From assembly GCF_039541795.1 (NCBI RefSeq), contig NZ_BAABGX010000003.1, forward strand, positions 372,001 through 436,000: a stretch of DNA of 64,000 nt, in the 5' to 3' direction. The notes under the pieces are model-generated. The model saw only the letters and a program-made list of their open reading frames with translations, did no database searches and was not told the origin of the DNA. The stretch is from Nibribacter koreensis (GTDB taxonomy: Bacteria; Bacteroidota; Bacteroidia; Cytophagales; Hymenobacteraceae). Below are positions 49,753 to 58,287 of the stretch, piece by piece; position 1 is the stretch's first letter; each line of letters opens with the position of its first letter. The translations under genes and the position numbers were made by a program.

Positions 49753-51855
49753 TTACTTCTGGATGAGAAGTCGTTTAAAAAGCATCGCTTTTTCGGTTTG
49801 GATTTGACACAGGTACAAGCCGTCTGGGAGAAGCGTACTAGGTGTCACCTCTATAGTTGATTTTCCTGTTAGAGATGAAACCAATGCAGGAACCTCTTGG
49901 CCATTCAACCCAAAAAGCCGGATGGCCTTTACCTTGGTGCCAGCAGGGAAAGAGAGAAAGAATTTGGAGGAAGCCGGATTAGGAAACACCTGCACTTGCC
50001 TCGCTAAAGCGTCATCTACCGGCAATCCACTAATGACCCCAGCCACCGTGGCAATATTCGAAAAGCTGGCTGTTCCTGCCGCGTTCACTGCCTGAATCTT
50101 GTAGAAGGTTTCACGTGTGCCGGCTGGGTCTGTGAAGGTTCTGGTATTGGCGGCAACAGAGGCTATTTCTTGGTAAGTCCCATTGCTTTGGGCGCTTTTT
50201 AAGATTTTGAATGATTGCTCATTTGTGGCATTGTCTTGCCAAGTCACTGTAATGCCAGAAGCCGCCGTGGTTGCGGCGGCATGAGAGGCTCTGTTAGGTG
50301 TGGTAGGCATGGCGGGCAATACACTAAAACTGTCCAGCCACAAAGAATCCTGCCCCGGCGAGCCAAACAAACCATAATTGATGAGTAGTCTTATCTTGCT
50401 GATACTGGCAGGATCTACCTGTCCTGTACCCGTGCCAAAGGCGTTTGCATAGTTAAAGTGGTAGGTGTAGTACTCACCGTCATCAATGATGGGGGATAGG
50501 GTAAAAACCTGATTGCCACCGGTAATTTTACCGGTGGCATCTAATAGGTCTATGCGTAAAGCGACGGTTTTACTTTTGTTGAGCGTCTTGATGGAAGCCT
50601 GTAGCACCGGGTAACCGGTCATGTCCAGTGGTGACTCCAGTTCATACACTACCGCCGGCAGGTTGTTGGGCGTAGTAATGTTGTAATTGATTCTGAGCGC
50701 GTCAATGGCCTGGCTTAATTGAAACGTTCCCCCAGAAGTTTGCAAGAACGATGATGGGATAGGGGAGAAGCCTTCAATCAGGAAGGAACTGCCGCTGGGC
50801 ACCATCTTGGTTTTCACCTCCAGAGACTTGGTATAGGTCTGGCCATTGTGTTGCATCTGCACGCGCACCGTTCCAGATTTCCGGCCCCAGTTGATGACCA
50901 CCTCAGACGTGTTCTGTCCGCTTACAATGGTGGCGCCTTCTGGCAGGGTCCAGGTGTAGGTGGCGTTGGCTAACTGGCTGGCTTTAAAGGTGACGTTCTG
51001 CGCTGAAGGGCTAACTAAAGTAGGACCAGTCAAGGCAAGTTCTTTAAAGGTTTGATACACCCGTACATACTCAATCTCCATGCGGGTGCTGGTAAGGTTG
51101 GGATCCACGCCATTTTTCTGGCCGTTGGTCTCCAAGCTTGGCTCACTACCCATGTTACCACCCACGGCAATGTTCATAATTAGGAACTGGTCCTCGGTGA
51201 AGGGCCATGTTCTGGCGTCTTTCACTGCGGGGGCATAAGTGTAGTACAGGGTGTTGTCTACAAAGAACTTAATCTCTGTAGGTGACCACTCAGCGGCATA
51301 AATATGATAGGCCGTGGTGGCGTCTGGCACTTGCGTAGAGCCTATGTTCTGGGTATTGCCAAAGCTGGACGGTGTGTGCAAAGCCGCCTGCACCTTACCG
51401 GGCAAACGGTCAATGTATTCCATTACGTCAATCTCGCCGCAGGCAGGCCATCCTTTGGTAGAGATGCTTTCGCCTAGCGTCCAGAGCGCGGGCCAGGTGC
51501 CTACGCCCGGCGCCAGTTTGGCTTTCCATTCTACGCGGCCATATGTAAACTTGAACTTGCCTTGGGTCTTCACGCGGCCAGAGGTCCAGTTGCCGTTCTG
51601 CTTGATGGCTTCAATGACCAGCTTGCCACCCGCCTGGCGAACATTGGCCAGTTGGTTGGTATAAGATTGCAGTTCACGGTTTCCCCAGCCATTGTCACCC
51701 GTGCCCAGGTCATAGCTCCACCAGGCAGGGTTAAGGGCACCGTTTGCTTCAAACTCATCGCTCCAGACAAGTTCATTGAAGGTGGCAGTCTGCGCCTTGA
51801 CACCCAAAGACCACAAGAGGCTCAGGCAGAAGGTCAGATATTTGAATTTATGCAT
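49753..51855 (-). CDS. GH16 endo-beta-glucanase (laminarinase-like) with type IX sorting domain
   Basis: 700 residues. The signal peptide ends near SLGVKA. The GH16 domain (about 25-265) holds GEIDVMEY with catalytic E141, D143 and E146 in the beta-bulge form typical of laminarinases and lichenases, plus YHIYAAEWSPTEIKFFVDN. A PKD-like module (about 275-345), a CBM-like beta-sandwich (350-515), a fibronectin III domain (520-600) and a T9SS type A domain (VQVFPNPASSKFFLSFPAG to the end) follow. It is secreted by the type IX system and probably cuts beta-1,3-glucan outside or on the cell. Confidence 0.92.
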   Translation of the reverse strand: MHKFKYLTFCLSLLWSLGVKAQTATFNELVWSDEFEANGALNPAWWSYDLGTGDNGWGNRELQSYTNQLANVRQAGGKLVIEAIKQNGNWTSGRVKTQGKFKFTYGRVEWKAKLAPGVGTWPALWTLGESISTKGWPACGEIDVMEYIDRLPGKVQAALHTPSSFGNTQNIGSTQVPDATTAYHIYAAEWSPTEIKFFVDNTLYYTYAPAVKDARTWPFTEDQFLIMNIAVGGNMGSEPSLETNGQKNGVDPNLTSTRMEIEYVRVYQTFKELALTGPTLVSPSAQNVTFKASQLANATYTWTLPEGATIVSGQNTSEVVINWGRKSGTVRVQMQHNGQTYTKSLEVKTKMVPSGSSFLIEGFSPIPSSFLQTSGGTFQLSQAIDALRINYNITTPNNLPAVVYELESPLDMTGYPVLQASIKTLNKSKTVALRIDLLDATGKITGGNQVFTLSPIIDDGEYYTYHFNYANAFGTGTGQVDPASISKIRLLINYGLFGSPGQDSLWLDSFSVLPAMPTTPNRASHAAATTAASGITVTWQDNATNEQSFKILKSAQSNGTYQEIASVAANTRTFTDPAGTRETFYKIQAVNAAGTASFSNIATVAGVISGLPVDDALARQVQVFPNPASSKFFLSFPAGTKVKAIRLFGLNGQEVPALVSSLTGKSTIEVTPSTLLPDGLYLCQIQTEKAMLFKRLLIQK

Positions 51856-51890
51856 TTTTGGGCTGTTTTAGAAAAAGTAGGCCAGAAACG
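51853..51890. repeat. Intergenic palindrome copy 20, touching a start codon
   Basis: ATTTTTGGGCTGTTTTAG and AGTAGGCCAGAAACG are degenerate arms. The left end includes the GH16 start codon (51853-51855). Confidence 0.7.
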
Positions 51891-51924
51891 GATGCCCCTG
51901 GCCTACAGAAAGAAATGTGGTGTA

Positions 51925-53346
51925 TTAAGGCATCAACCTGAAATCATCCAAATAGAAGATGCCTGGGTTCCAATGGGCCTCACCGCCAAACTGCACTACA
52001 ATTTTGTCGAAGTCTTTTCTGGTAGCATGGGCCCCAAAATCAAACGTCAACTCTACCCAGCGGTCCATCTGAGTGACTTGTTGTACCACTTCGGCTTGGG
52101 TAGTCCAGGCGTTGCCGCCCAACTCAGAATTCTGCAGTTTCACAGACAATTGTTTTTGCAACGTCTTTACGGGTGACCAGTCTTCGGCCCCGCCCATGGT
52201 GGTGTAGTCATTGTAACTAGGCAAGAACACCTTCACTTTGAATACGTGGCGCTTAGTCAGGTCCAGGTTGTGGGTGAATTGGATGTTGGCGTTGCCAAAC
52301 TGATTGCCTTGTCCTGCCAGACGGGTGTAGCGGGCTACTTTGTCAGAAGAGTTGGCCGGCAACTGAGCCGGGTTGTCAAAGTTCTCATTGAAGCCAATGT
52401 TCTCAAACTTCCAGGTGAAGGTGCCCGGTGTGTCAAAGTTGTCTGCTATGTCTACTTCTTTGTATTCTTTGACTGGTTTAGGCGGCTCATAGCCTTTGCG
52501 CACCAATTTCTGGTACCAGGCATGCTCTGCCACGGCGGCACTGCCGCTGCGCAGGTACATTTCATTCTCTGTTAAAGAAAGAATCTCATACTTAGAAACA
52601 CCCGTGTAATAGCCAATGAAGCCCCCGTTGGAGATGATTAAGAACTTCTTGTCTCCTTCTTCAGAGATGCTCCAGGTAAGGTTGGTGGGTGGGGTGTAGT
52701 TTATGGTCTGGTCACCCGCGCCAGCCGTGCCGCCAATGCGCGGTGCATTGTCTCCGTTGGCAAAGGTGGTGCCGTTGTTTTTGTAAGTGTAAGACAAAGT
52801 GTTGCCTAGCACAAAGGTCATCTCATCATCATAATATCCTTCAGAGGCTTTCTCATTGGGCGCGGCGGTGTACCATTCTGGGGTAGTGCCCCCAATAGGA
52901 CCAATACCTAGGTGGCCGGCAGAGTTCTTGTCAATTACCCAGGTTTTACCCTCTAGCTGGTTGGCACCGCCCGTCAAAAAGTTGTAATCTTCTCTGTCAA
53001 GCATGGTAGGATTAGTGTTGGCAATGGTCACGGTTTTAGAGCCCGTGGCTGACCCGCCGGCGGTGTAGATAGTAAGCTTTACCGTATAGTTTCCTTTTAC
53101 AGGATACGCATGTGATACTTTTGCCCCTTCTCCGGTAGCACCGTCTCCAAAGTCCCACACCGCCTTAAAGCCCGGCGAGGTAGATTCAAAGTTGATGATG
53201 TTAGCGTTGGTGGCAGTGGGCGCCACGGTGAAGGAAACCATTTCTGAGGTAGGGGCCTCTGCTAGTTCTGGATCGTCTACCTCGCAGCCGCTCCAGACAA
53301 AGGTCATCAGCAACAGGGTTGCCAGATAAGATATATACCTTTTCAT
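51925..53346 (-). CDS. PKD-domain lipoprotein, glycan-binding (SusE-position)
   Basis: 473 residues from the ATG at 53346, which gives MKRYISYLATLLLMTFVWSG and a lipobox Cys. A PKD domain (about 35-110: FKAVWDFGDGATGEGAKVSH, AYPVKGNYTVKLTIYTAGG) is followed by a lipocalin-like or unclassified region (120-300) and a C-terminal beta-sandwich resembling a carbohydrate-binding module (about 320-473, FNENFDNPAQLP, VELTFDFGAHATRKDFDKIV). It occupies the place of SusE/F-type surface glycan-binding proteins in the operon. The 24-base gap to susD supports co-transcription. Confidence 0.8.
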   Translation of the reverse strand: MKRYISYLATLLLMTFVWSGCEVDDPELAEAPTSEMVSFTVAPTATNANIINFESTSPGFKAVWDFGDGATGEGAKVSHAYPVKGNYTVKLTIYTAGGSATGSKTVTIANTNPTMLDREDYNFLTGGANQLEGKTWVIDKNSAGHLGIGPIGGTTPEWYTAAPNEKASEGYYDDEMTFVLGNTLSYTYKNNGTTFANGDNAPRIGGTAGAGDQTINYTPPTNLTWSISEEGDKKFLIISNGGFIGYYTGVSKYEILSLTENEMYLRSGSAAVAEHAWYQKLVRKGYEPPKPVKEYKEVDIADNFDTPGTFTWKFENIGFNENFDNPAQLPANSSDKVARYTRLAGQGNQFGNANIQFTHNLDLTKRHVFKVKVFLPSYNDYTTMGGAEDWSPVKTLQKQLSVKLQNSELGGNAWTTQAEVVQQVTQMDRWVELTFDFGAHATRKDFDKIVVQFGGEAHWNPGIFYLDDFRLMP

Positions 53347-53370
53347 ATTTTCTGTTTTTAAATACATGAA

Positions 53371-54942
53371 TTAATAACCTGCGTTGGGCTTAAGAGTACC
53401 GCCAGAAAGGTCAATCTCACTCTGCGGAATAGGGAAGAAGCCTTTTCTGACCGCGTTGTAGGTGATGACAAAATCACTGTTGTCACCCACGTACATTGAC
53501 CCTATCTGCGTGGTAGGAATTTCCTGGGCCGCCATGTTCCAGCGCAAAAGATCCCAATAGCGATGCCCTTCTAAGGCCAGTTCCAAACGTCTTTCTTTCT
53601 TGATGTTGTCCAGGGTGGCGGGCACCGGCGCTAAGCCTACCCGGGCTCTAACTTCAGTAAGGTAGGTCTCTGCATTACCGCCATTGGTTAGAGCCAGTTC
53701 TGCGGCCATTAACAGGACATCTGCGTATCTGATGGCGCGGTAGTTATTGCCCCAGTTCAATTCAGGCTGGCCAGCGCTAGGTGCGTATTCCTTGGCCGTG
53801 GTGTACTTCTGACTGAAATAGCCCGTGTGCTGATACCCAATGTTCAGGTTGGCTTTGCCGCCCGCTAATTCTGTCTCAAGAAGCAAAGTAGCGTCACGTC
53901 TTGGGTCATTGGCGCCAAAGGCATCAAACAGCTCTTGGGTTGGGGTGGCGGCGCTCCAGCCGGCTACATAGCTCTCAGTGGCTGGATTCTTGATGCGTGG
54001 GCCCTGCATCTGTGGTTGCATGTTGCCTTCGCCGCCATGAATGTAGCCCCAGTCCCACCACGGGTTTTCATCTGAATAAGAGATTTCCCAAACAGACTCA
54101 ATGCCAAACTCGCTGGCTCTTTTAAAGATGTCACCATAGTTGGCCATCAAGTCATGACCACTGTTGTTGATGATGTCCTGTAAGTGTGTTAAAACTCTGG
54201 CGCCGTTTACGGTAGTGTTACCCGCCTGTAATTCCTGACCATACACGCCTTTGTAGAATAGATACGTTCTGGCTAGTAAAGCTTTGGCTGCCCACTTGGT
54301 TGCTTTGCCTTTGCTCACCGTCAAGGTAGTGGCCGGCAAGTCTACAATGGCTTCTTCCAAGTCTTTGGCAATTTGGTCATATACCGCTTTAGGACTTGCC
54401 TGGGGCTGGTTGTATTCACTGGGAGCCAAAGGGGTAAGGATCAGAGGAACGTTCTCATAGAAACGGACCAGGTCCAGGTAGAAGTGGGCACGTAAGAACT
54501 TAGCCTCAGCGATGGTGGTCTTCTTAAAAGCTTCAGAGGCTTCCAGTCCTTCCATCTTCTGTAGCAAGGTGTTGGCTCTGGCAATGCCAAAGTAATGTTT
54601 CTTCCAAAGGCCTTGCACTTCTGGGTTGTTAGGTAGAATCTTGTGGAAGTCCATTTCCTGGATGTTTACAATGTCCGTGCGGTTGCCGCCACCGGCGTAG
54701 GCGTCATCTGAGGCAATGTCTAACAACATGGGGGTAGGGTGGAAACCTCTGACGGTATTCCACTGGAGCACGTCATACACGCCCACCAATGCCTCACGGG
54801 CGTCTGCTTCAGTTTTAAAGAAGTTGTCCGTGGTGCGGTTGTCAATGGGAGTCAGGTCCAGGAAACTGTCGCAGCTGGCAGAGCCAAACGCTAACAAGCC
54901 CAGTACTAAATATTTTGAAGTGTTTTTACGAATATTCTTCAT
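53371..54942 (-). CDS. susD: SusD/RagB-family glycan-binding lipoprotein
   Basis: 523 residues from the ATG at 54942. MKNIRKNTSKYLVLGLLAFG leads to a lipobox ASC, then SFLDLTPIDNRTTDNFFKTEADAREALVGVYD, the RagB/SusD opening. Later marks are AKFLRAHFYLDLVRFYENVP, ATKWAAKALLARTYLFYKG and LRWNM near the C-terminus. SusD lids the SusC barrel and binds the imported glycan at the cell surface. The start lies ten bases after the SusC stop. Confidence 0.93.
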   Translation of the reverse strand: MKNIRKNTSKYLVLGLLAFGSASCDSFLDLTPIDNRTTDNFFKTEADAREALVGVYDVLQWNTVRGFHPTPMLLDIASDDAYAGGGNRTDIVNIQEMDFHKILPNNPEVQGLWKKHYFGIARANTLLQKMEGLEASEAFKKTTIAEAKFLRAHFYLDLVRFYENVPLILTPLAPSEYNQPQASPKAVYDQIAKDLEEAIVDLPATTLTVSKGKATKWAAKALLARTYLFYKGVYGQELQAGNTTVNGARVLTHLQDIINNSGHDLMANYGDIFKRASEFGIESVWEISYSDENPWWDWGYIHGGEGNMQPQMQGPRIKNPATESYVAGWSAATPTQELFDAFGANDPRRDATLLLETELAGGKANLNIGYQHTGYFSQKYTTAKEYAPSAGQPELNWGNNYRAIRYADVLLMAAELALTNGGNAETYLTEVRARVGLAPVPATLDNIKKERRLELALEGHRYWDLLRWNMAAQEIPTTQIGSMYVGDNSDFVITYNAVRKGFFPIPQSEIDLSGGTLKPNAGY

Positions 54943-54952
54943 GAGTTCATTC

Positions 54953-57900
54953 TTAGAAAGTGGCATTGAAACCTAATCTGAATGTTTTTGACTGCGGATA
55001 CACGCCTCTGTCAATTCCTATGTCAATGGCGCCGCGGGCACCAATCTCAGGGTCAAAGCCGGAGTAGTCTGTCAAAGTGAACAGGTTGTCTGCCGATACA
55101 TACACCCGCAGTTTCTGCATGTGAATTCTGTTTAAGAGGGTGCCCGGCAGGTTGTAGCCTAACTGTAAAGTTTTCAGGCGTACAAAGTCACCGTCCTCTA
55201 TATAGAGATCAGAGATGTTCTTATAGTTGCCGTTGGCGTCGTTGAAGGTGAACCTTGGGAATTCATTGGTGCTGCCTTCTCCGGTCCAGCGGTTCAACGC
55301 TCTTGACTGAGTGTTGGAATACACCAAGTCATAGCGGCGGGTGCCATTAAAGATTTTGTGACCGAAGGCTCCGTAGAAGAAGGCGTTGATGTCAAAGTTC
55401 TTGAAGTCAAAGCCCATGTTAAAGCCTGTGGTGAACTTAGGCGTAGGGTTGCCCAGGTACGTGCGGTCATTGGTGTCAAACTTGCCATCCTGGTTCACGT
55501 CCACAAAGATCACGTCACCCGGTGCCGCGTCTGGTTGAAGCTCTTGTGCATTCACCTGTGCCTGGTTTTGGAAGATACCAGCCGTTTTGTAGCCGTAAAA
55601 AGCACCTACAGGCAAACCAACCGCCGTTCTGTTGGCTGGGCCATAGGTAGAGATGTTCACCTGACCAAGTACCCCTTCCTCGTTATTGATTTGAGTAACC
55701 TCATTCTTATTGTAGGTTCCGTTCAGGGACAGGTTATAGCCAAATTCTCCTACATTTCCTTGGTAAGATAAAGCCATTTCCAGGCCTCGGTTTTCAACTG
55801 TTCCTCCATTGACTGGGCCTGGATTCTCTCCCACATGCCCTAAGATAGGAGCTACTACTAAAAGGCCTTTGGTGGTCTTGATGTAGTAGTCAGTGGTGAA
55901 GTTTAAGGCATTATTGAAGAAGGTAAGGTCTAAGCCAATGTTGGTCTGTTCTGAAGCCTCCCAACCCAACTCTGGGTTGGCAATGGCCACGGCCGCGGCA
56001 CCGCTGGTGTAGCCTTTGGCGCCCGGGTTTAAGAACGTGTAGCCTCTGCCTACGCCAATCTGTGCAGCCCAAGGATAGTTGCCGCCAATTTCTTCATTCC
56101 CATTCTGTCCCCAAGAGGCACGTAGTTTAGCCAATGATAAGAAGTCGCTTTTAGGAAAGAAGGCTTCATCTGACAGCACCCAGCCCGCTGAGAAAGATGG
56201 GAAGGTGGCAAATCTATTCTGAGATCCAAATCTTGAAGAACCATCACGTCTTACCGTAGCTGAGAAAAGGTATTTCCCTTGGTAATTATAATTGGCTCTC
56301 CCAAAGAAGGAAAGAATGGCCCGCTCACCGGCGCCGCCCTGTGCTACGGCCGTTCCGGCGTTTACGGCCAAGTTTAGATAAGCCATGGACGGATCAGTGG
56401 TAACCAAGCCAGTGTTGGACCCAAACAATCCTTCAAAACGGCTTTTTAGGGCAGAAGTACCGGCGGTTAGCTCTAGATTGTGCTCGCCAAAGCCTTTTTT
56501 GTAAGTAGCATAGTTTTCAGCCTGCCACGTGTAGTATCTGTCTGTGTTTCTAGATACCAGAGAGGTTTGGTTGAACTGCGCCGCATTTAGGTAATAGATG
56601 GGGTTGTAGTTGCTGCCCACCACAAATGCCAGGTCAATGCCCAGGGTAGAGTGGAAGGTTAGGCCGTCTAGTAGTTTTAATTCAGCCATAGCGTTTCCTA
56701 CAAACTTGTCCACGTTGGTCAAGCCGTTCATGACCTGCAGGCGGGCCAAGGGGTTCACAATCTCTTGTGAGGCATAGGGCGAAATGGCAAACACATTACC
56801 GTTGGCATCTCTTACCACCGGGTTTAAGGTGTATTGAGATTGTGCCAACTTAGCTGGGTCTGTCTCAAATACAGGCGTCAAGGGGTCCATGTTGATGGCA
56901 TTGCTTAGAATACCGCCAAACTCCTGGTTAGCGTCAAAGGCTCTTCTTTTAATGTGCGTGTAGGCCAGGTTGGTGCCAATCTTTAGCCAGTCCTTTACCT
57001 GGTTGTCTGCGTTGATTCTGGCTGTGTAGCGCTGGAAGTTAGACTTGTCGCCGCCTACAATGCCGTCCTGGTCAAAGTAAGAGAAGGCGGCTGAATAACC
57101 AGACTTCTCACTGCCGCCGTTAATGGTGACCTGGTGGTTCTGGATAGGGGCATTCTTTTCAAAGATGGCGTCCTGCCAGTCGGTGCCTTCACCATATTGG
57201 CTAGGGTCAGCAAAAGGAGGCGTAAGGCCGGCGTTGGCAGCCCCTTCGTTCATCAAGGTGGCATACTCACGACCGTTCAGCAACTCCAATCTTCTCCATG
57301 GGTTTTGGATACCGTAATAACCGTCATAAGAAACCGTCATCTTGCCGTCTCTTTTGCCCTGCTTGGTAGTGATAATGACTACGCCGTTACCGCCTCTGGC
57401 GCCATAGATGGCCGCCGAAGCCGCATCTTTCAAGATGTCAATCTTCTCAATGTCGCCTGGGTTGAGGTAGTCAATGCCACCTACCGGGAACCCGTCCACT
57501 ATATAAATAGGGTTGGAGTTGCCCGTAGAGCCTATACCTCTGATCCTGATGGTAGGGGCATCACCTGGCTGACCAGAGATGTTGGTAGCTTGCACACCTG
57601 CTACCCGCCCTTGTAAGGCTTGCTCAATGCGGGTAACCGGGGTTTGGGTGATTTCATCTGTAGAAACAGAGGAGATGGCCGTAGAAACTTCTCTGCGCAA
57701 TTGGGTGCCATAGCCCACCACTACTACTTCTTGCAAAGCCCTAGCATCTTCCTGTAAGGCCATGTTGATAGTAGTCCTTCCATTAATGGCCTCTTCTCTA
57801 GAGACAAAACCAATATAAGAGAATACTAATGTGCCAGCGTTGGCAGGGGCTTGAATCTGGTAGCGGCCTTCTGCATCTGTAGAAGTACCGTTGGTAGTGC

Positions 57901-58033
57901 CTTTGATCACCACACTAACGCCAGGCAGGGGTTCACCACCCGACGTTGAGGTGACGCGTCCAGTTATGGTGGTCTGCGCAAAGGCAATCCCGCATAAATG
58001 GAATAAGAGGAAAAAAAGTAGATTTTTCTTCAT
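54953..58033 (-). CDS. susC: SusC/RagA-family TonB-linked outer-membrane importer
   Basis: 1026 residues. A signal peptide (MKKNLLFFLLFHLCGIAFA) is followed by a CarboxypepD_reg-like domain (ITGRVTSTSGGEPLPGVSVV), a plug domain with VVVGYGTQLRREVSTAISSV, RIEQALQGRVAGVQ, RIRGIGSTGNSNPIYIVDGF and SAAIYGARGGNGVVIITTKQ, all SusC hallmarks, and a barrel ending TFRLGFNATF. It takes up oligosaccharides through the outer membrane with TonB energy. First gene of the operon 58033 to 47395; it is divergent from the YYY regulator. Confidence 0.95.
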   Translation of the reverse strand: MKKNLLFFLLFHLCGIAFAQTTITGRVTSTSGGEPLPGVSVVIKGTTNGTSTDAEGRYQIQAPANAGTLVFSYIGFVSREEAINGRTTINMALQEDARALQEVVVVGYGTQLRREVSTAISSVSTDEITQTPVTRIEQALQGRVAGVQATNISGQPGDAPTIRIRGIGSTGNSNPIYIVDGFPVGGIDYLNPGDIEKIDILKDAASAAIYGARGGNGVVIITTKQGKRDGKMTVSYDGYYGIQNPWRRLELLNGREYATLMNEGAANAGLTPPFADPSQYGEGTDWQDAIFEKNAPIQNHQVTINGGSEKSGYSAAFSYFDQDGIVGGDKSNFQRYTARINADNQVKDWLKIGTNLAYTHIKRRAFDANQEFGGILSNAINMDPLTPVFETDPAKLAQSQYTLNPVVRDANGNVFAISPYASQEIVNPLARLQVMNGLTNVDKFVGNAMAELKLLDGLTFHSTLGIDLAFVVGSNYNPIYYLNAAQFNQTSLVSRNTDRYYTWQAENYATYKKGFGEHNLELTAGTSALKSRFEGLFGSNTGLVTTDPSMAYLNLAVNAGTAVAQGGAGERAILSFFGRANYNYQGKYLFSATVRRDGSSRFGSQNRFATFPSFSAGWVLSDEAFFPKSDFLSLAKLRASWGQNGNEEIGGNYPWAAQIGVGRGYTFLNPGAKGYTSGAAAVAIANPELGWEASEQTNIGLDLTFFNNALNFTTDYYIKTTKGLLVVAPILGHVGENPGPVNGGTVENRGLEMALSYQGNVGEFGYNLSLNGTYNKNEVTQINNEEGVLGQVNISTYGPANRTAVGLPVGAFYGYKTAGIFQNQAQVNAQELQPDAAPGDVIFVDVNQDGKFDTNDRTYLGNPTPKFTTGFNMGFDFKNFDINAFFYGAFGHKIFNGTRRYDLVYSNTQSRALNRWTGEGSTNEFPRFTFNDANGNYKNISDLYIEDGDFVRLKTLQLGYNLPGTLLNRIHMQKLRVYVSADNLFTLTDYSGFDPEIGARGAIDIGIDRGVYPQSKTFRLGFNATF

Positions 58034-58110
58034 GTGTTAGGTTGGTTTAGATGGTAGCGTTAAGCATGGCTAAAAGTAGGCGAGTGCACATGTGATACCT
58101 AACATTTGAA

Positions 58111-58161
58111 TACATCAATACTACATCAATGGTCTGTGAGGACTACATCACAACTACTACA
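58111..58161. promoter_or_regulatory. Phased TACATCA repeats upstream of susC
   Basis: TACATCA occurs at 58111, 58122 and 58144 with spacings of 11 and 22 bases, and a near copy TACTACA at 58155 keeps the 11-base phase. Another copy lies at 58240. They could be operators for the neighbouring regulator. Confidence 0.45.
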
Positions 58162-58276
58162 ATAGGGGGTAAAACTGCTCTGGAGTCGTTTAAATGCATT
58201 TTTGTTAAAAATGGGTTATTAAAATATGTAATTAACAATTACATCAAGGCTTAATGCCAGGCTTCTGTCAATTTTG

Positions 58277-58284
58277 TATATTTG
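58277..58284 (+). promoter_or_regulatory. -7 box of the regulator gene
   Basis: TATATTTG fits TAnnTTTG and ends three bases before the ATG at 58288, suggesting a leaderless mRNA. No -33 element was found. Confidence 0.4.
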
Positions 58285-58287
58285 GTC

